From NCBI GenBank assembly GCA_900555915.1, contig USNC01000006.1:1-15122 (forward strand): DNA of 15,122 nucleotides. The letters are read 5' to 3'. The DNA is from an uncultured Porphyromonadaceae bacterium. GTDB lineage: Bacteria; Bacteroidota; Bacteroidia; Bacteroidales; Muribaculaceae. The translations under genes and the position numbers were made by a program. The notes below the pieces were generated by a model, which did not search any database, had not been told where the DNA came from, and saw nothing but the letters and a program-made list of their open reading frames with translations. Below are positions 15,075-15,122 of the stretch, piece after piece; the stretch's first letter is position 1, and each line of letters begins with the position of its first letter.

Positions 15075-15122
15075 CTGTCTCTTATACACATCTCCGAGCC
15101 CACGAGACACTGAGCGATCTCG
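15075..15122 (+). other. Illumina Nextera adapter, i7 index and P7 start (artifact)
   Basis: Positions 15075-15093 are the Tn5 mosaic end in the reverse-complement orientation (CTGTCTCTTATACACATCT), and 15094-15108 complete the Nextera Read 2 adapter (CCGAGCCCACGAGAC). Positions 15109-15116 (ACTGAGCG) are an 8-base index, which I recall as Nextera XT N724, and 15117-15122 (ATCTCG) match the start of the P7 sequence. These bases are not from the organism. Native sequence ends at or before 15074. Confidence 0.98.

Noticed and set aside
15075..15093. A 19-bp Tn5/IS50-like mosaic end
   Set aside because: It continues exactly into the rest of the Nextera Read 2 adapter, an 8-base index and P7, so it comes from library preparation and is not a resident transposon.

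Overview
The window looks like chromosomal DNA of a gut Bacteroidales. A Muribaculaceae-like lineage is my guess from the fairly high GC and the gene set, but I cannot prove the family from this stretch. Supporting signs are a PorX-type response regulator with a PglZ domain, a SprE/PorW-type lipoprotein, four lipoproteins in total, a textbook Bacteroidetes promoter (TTTG-N19-TATATTTG) and no Shine-Dalgarno pattern ahead of the starts I inspected. The right end is not biological. The last 48 bases are an Illumina Nextera Read 2 adapter followed by an i7 index and the first bases of P7, so this is the end of an assembled contig.

Layout. Positions 55-5621 are a tight minus-strand operon: lpxB, then a sprE/porW-like lipoprotein gene, then porX, with gaps of 15 and 5 nt. 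A 136-nt divergent region carrying short G-rich repeats separates it from a plus-strand beta-helix lipoprotein gene (5758-7167). That gene converges on a minus-strand outer membrane phospholipase A gene (7187-8050). A strong hairpin (8109-8134) follows a minus-strand glycine-zipper OmpA lipoprotein gene (8192-8878). The plus strand then carries a MATE transporter (9050-10456), a poly(A) polymerase/CCA-transferase-family enzyme with a basic tail in place of an HD domain (10481-11668), a lipoprotein of unknown function behind a near-perfect promoter (11773-12843), and an AAA-ATPase-like/PD-(D/E)XK nuclease gene that is broken between its two domains (12881-14289). A minus-strand CMP-nonulosonate synthetase-type cytidylyltransferase (14324-15010) ends the native sequence.

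How it fits together. From 55 to about 8900 nearly every gene concerns the cell envelope: lipid A synthesis, a type IX secretion-associated lipoprotein and regulator, surface lipoproteins, outer membrane phospholipid turnover and peptidoglycan anchoring. The right part is more accessory: a lineage-specific lipoprotein, a damaged member of a multicopy ATPase-nuclease family, and a sugar-activating enzyme that probably belongs to a surface glycan locus beyond the contig end.

I found no tRNA, rRNA, CRISPR array, insertion sequence or convincing novel multigene defence system. The points most worth following are the lpxB-sprE/porW-porX operon, the broken ATPase-nuclease gene, the HD-less nucleotidyltransferase and the adapter tail, which creates a false N-terminus.
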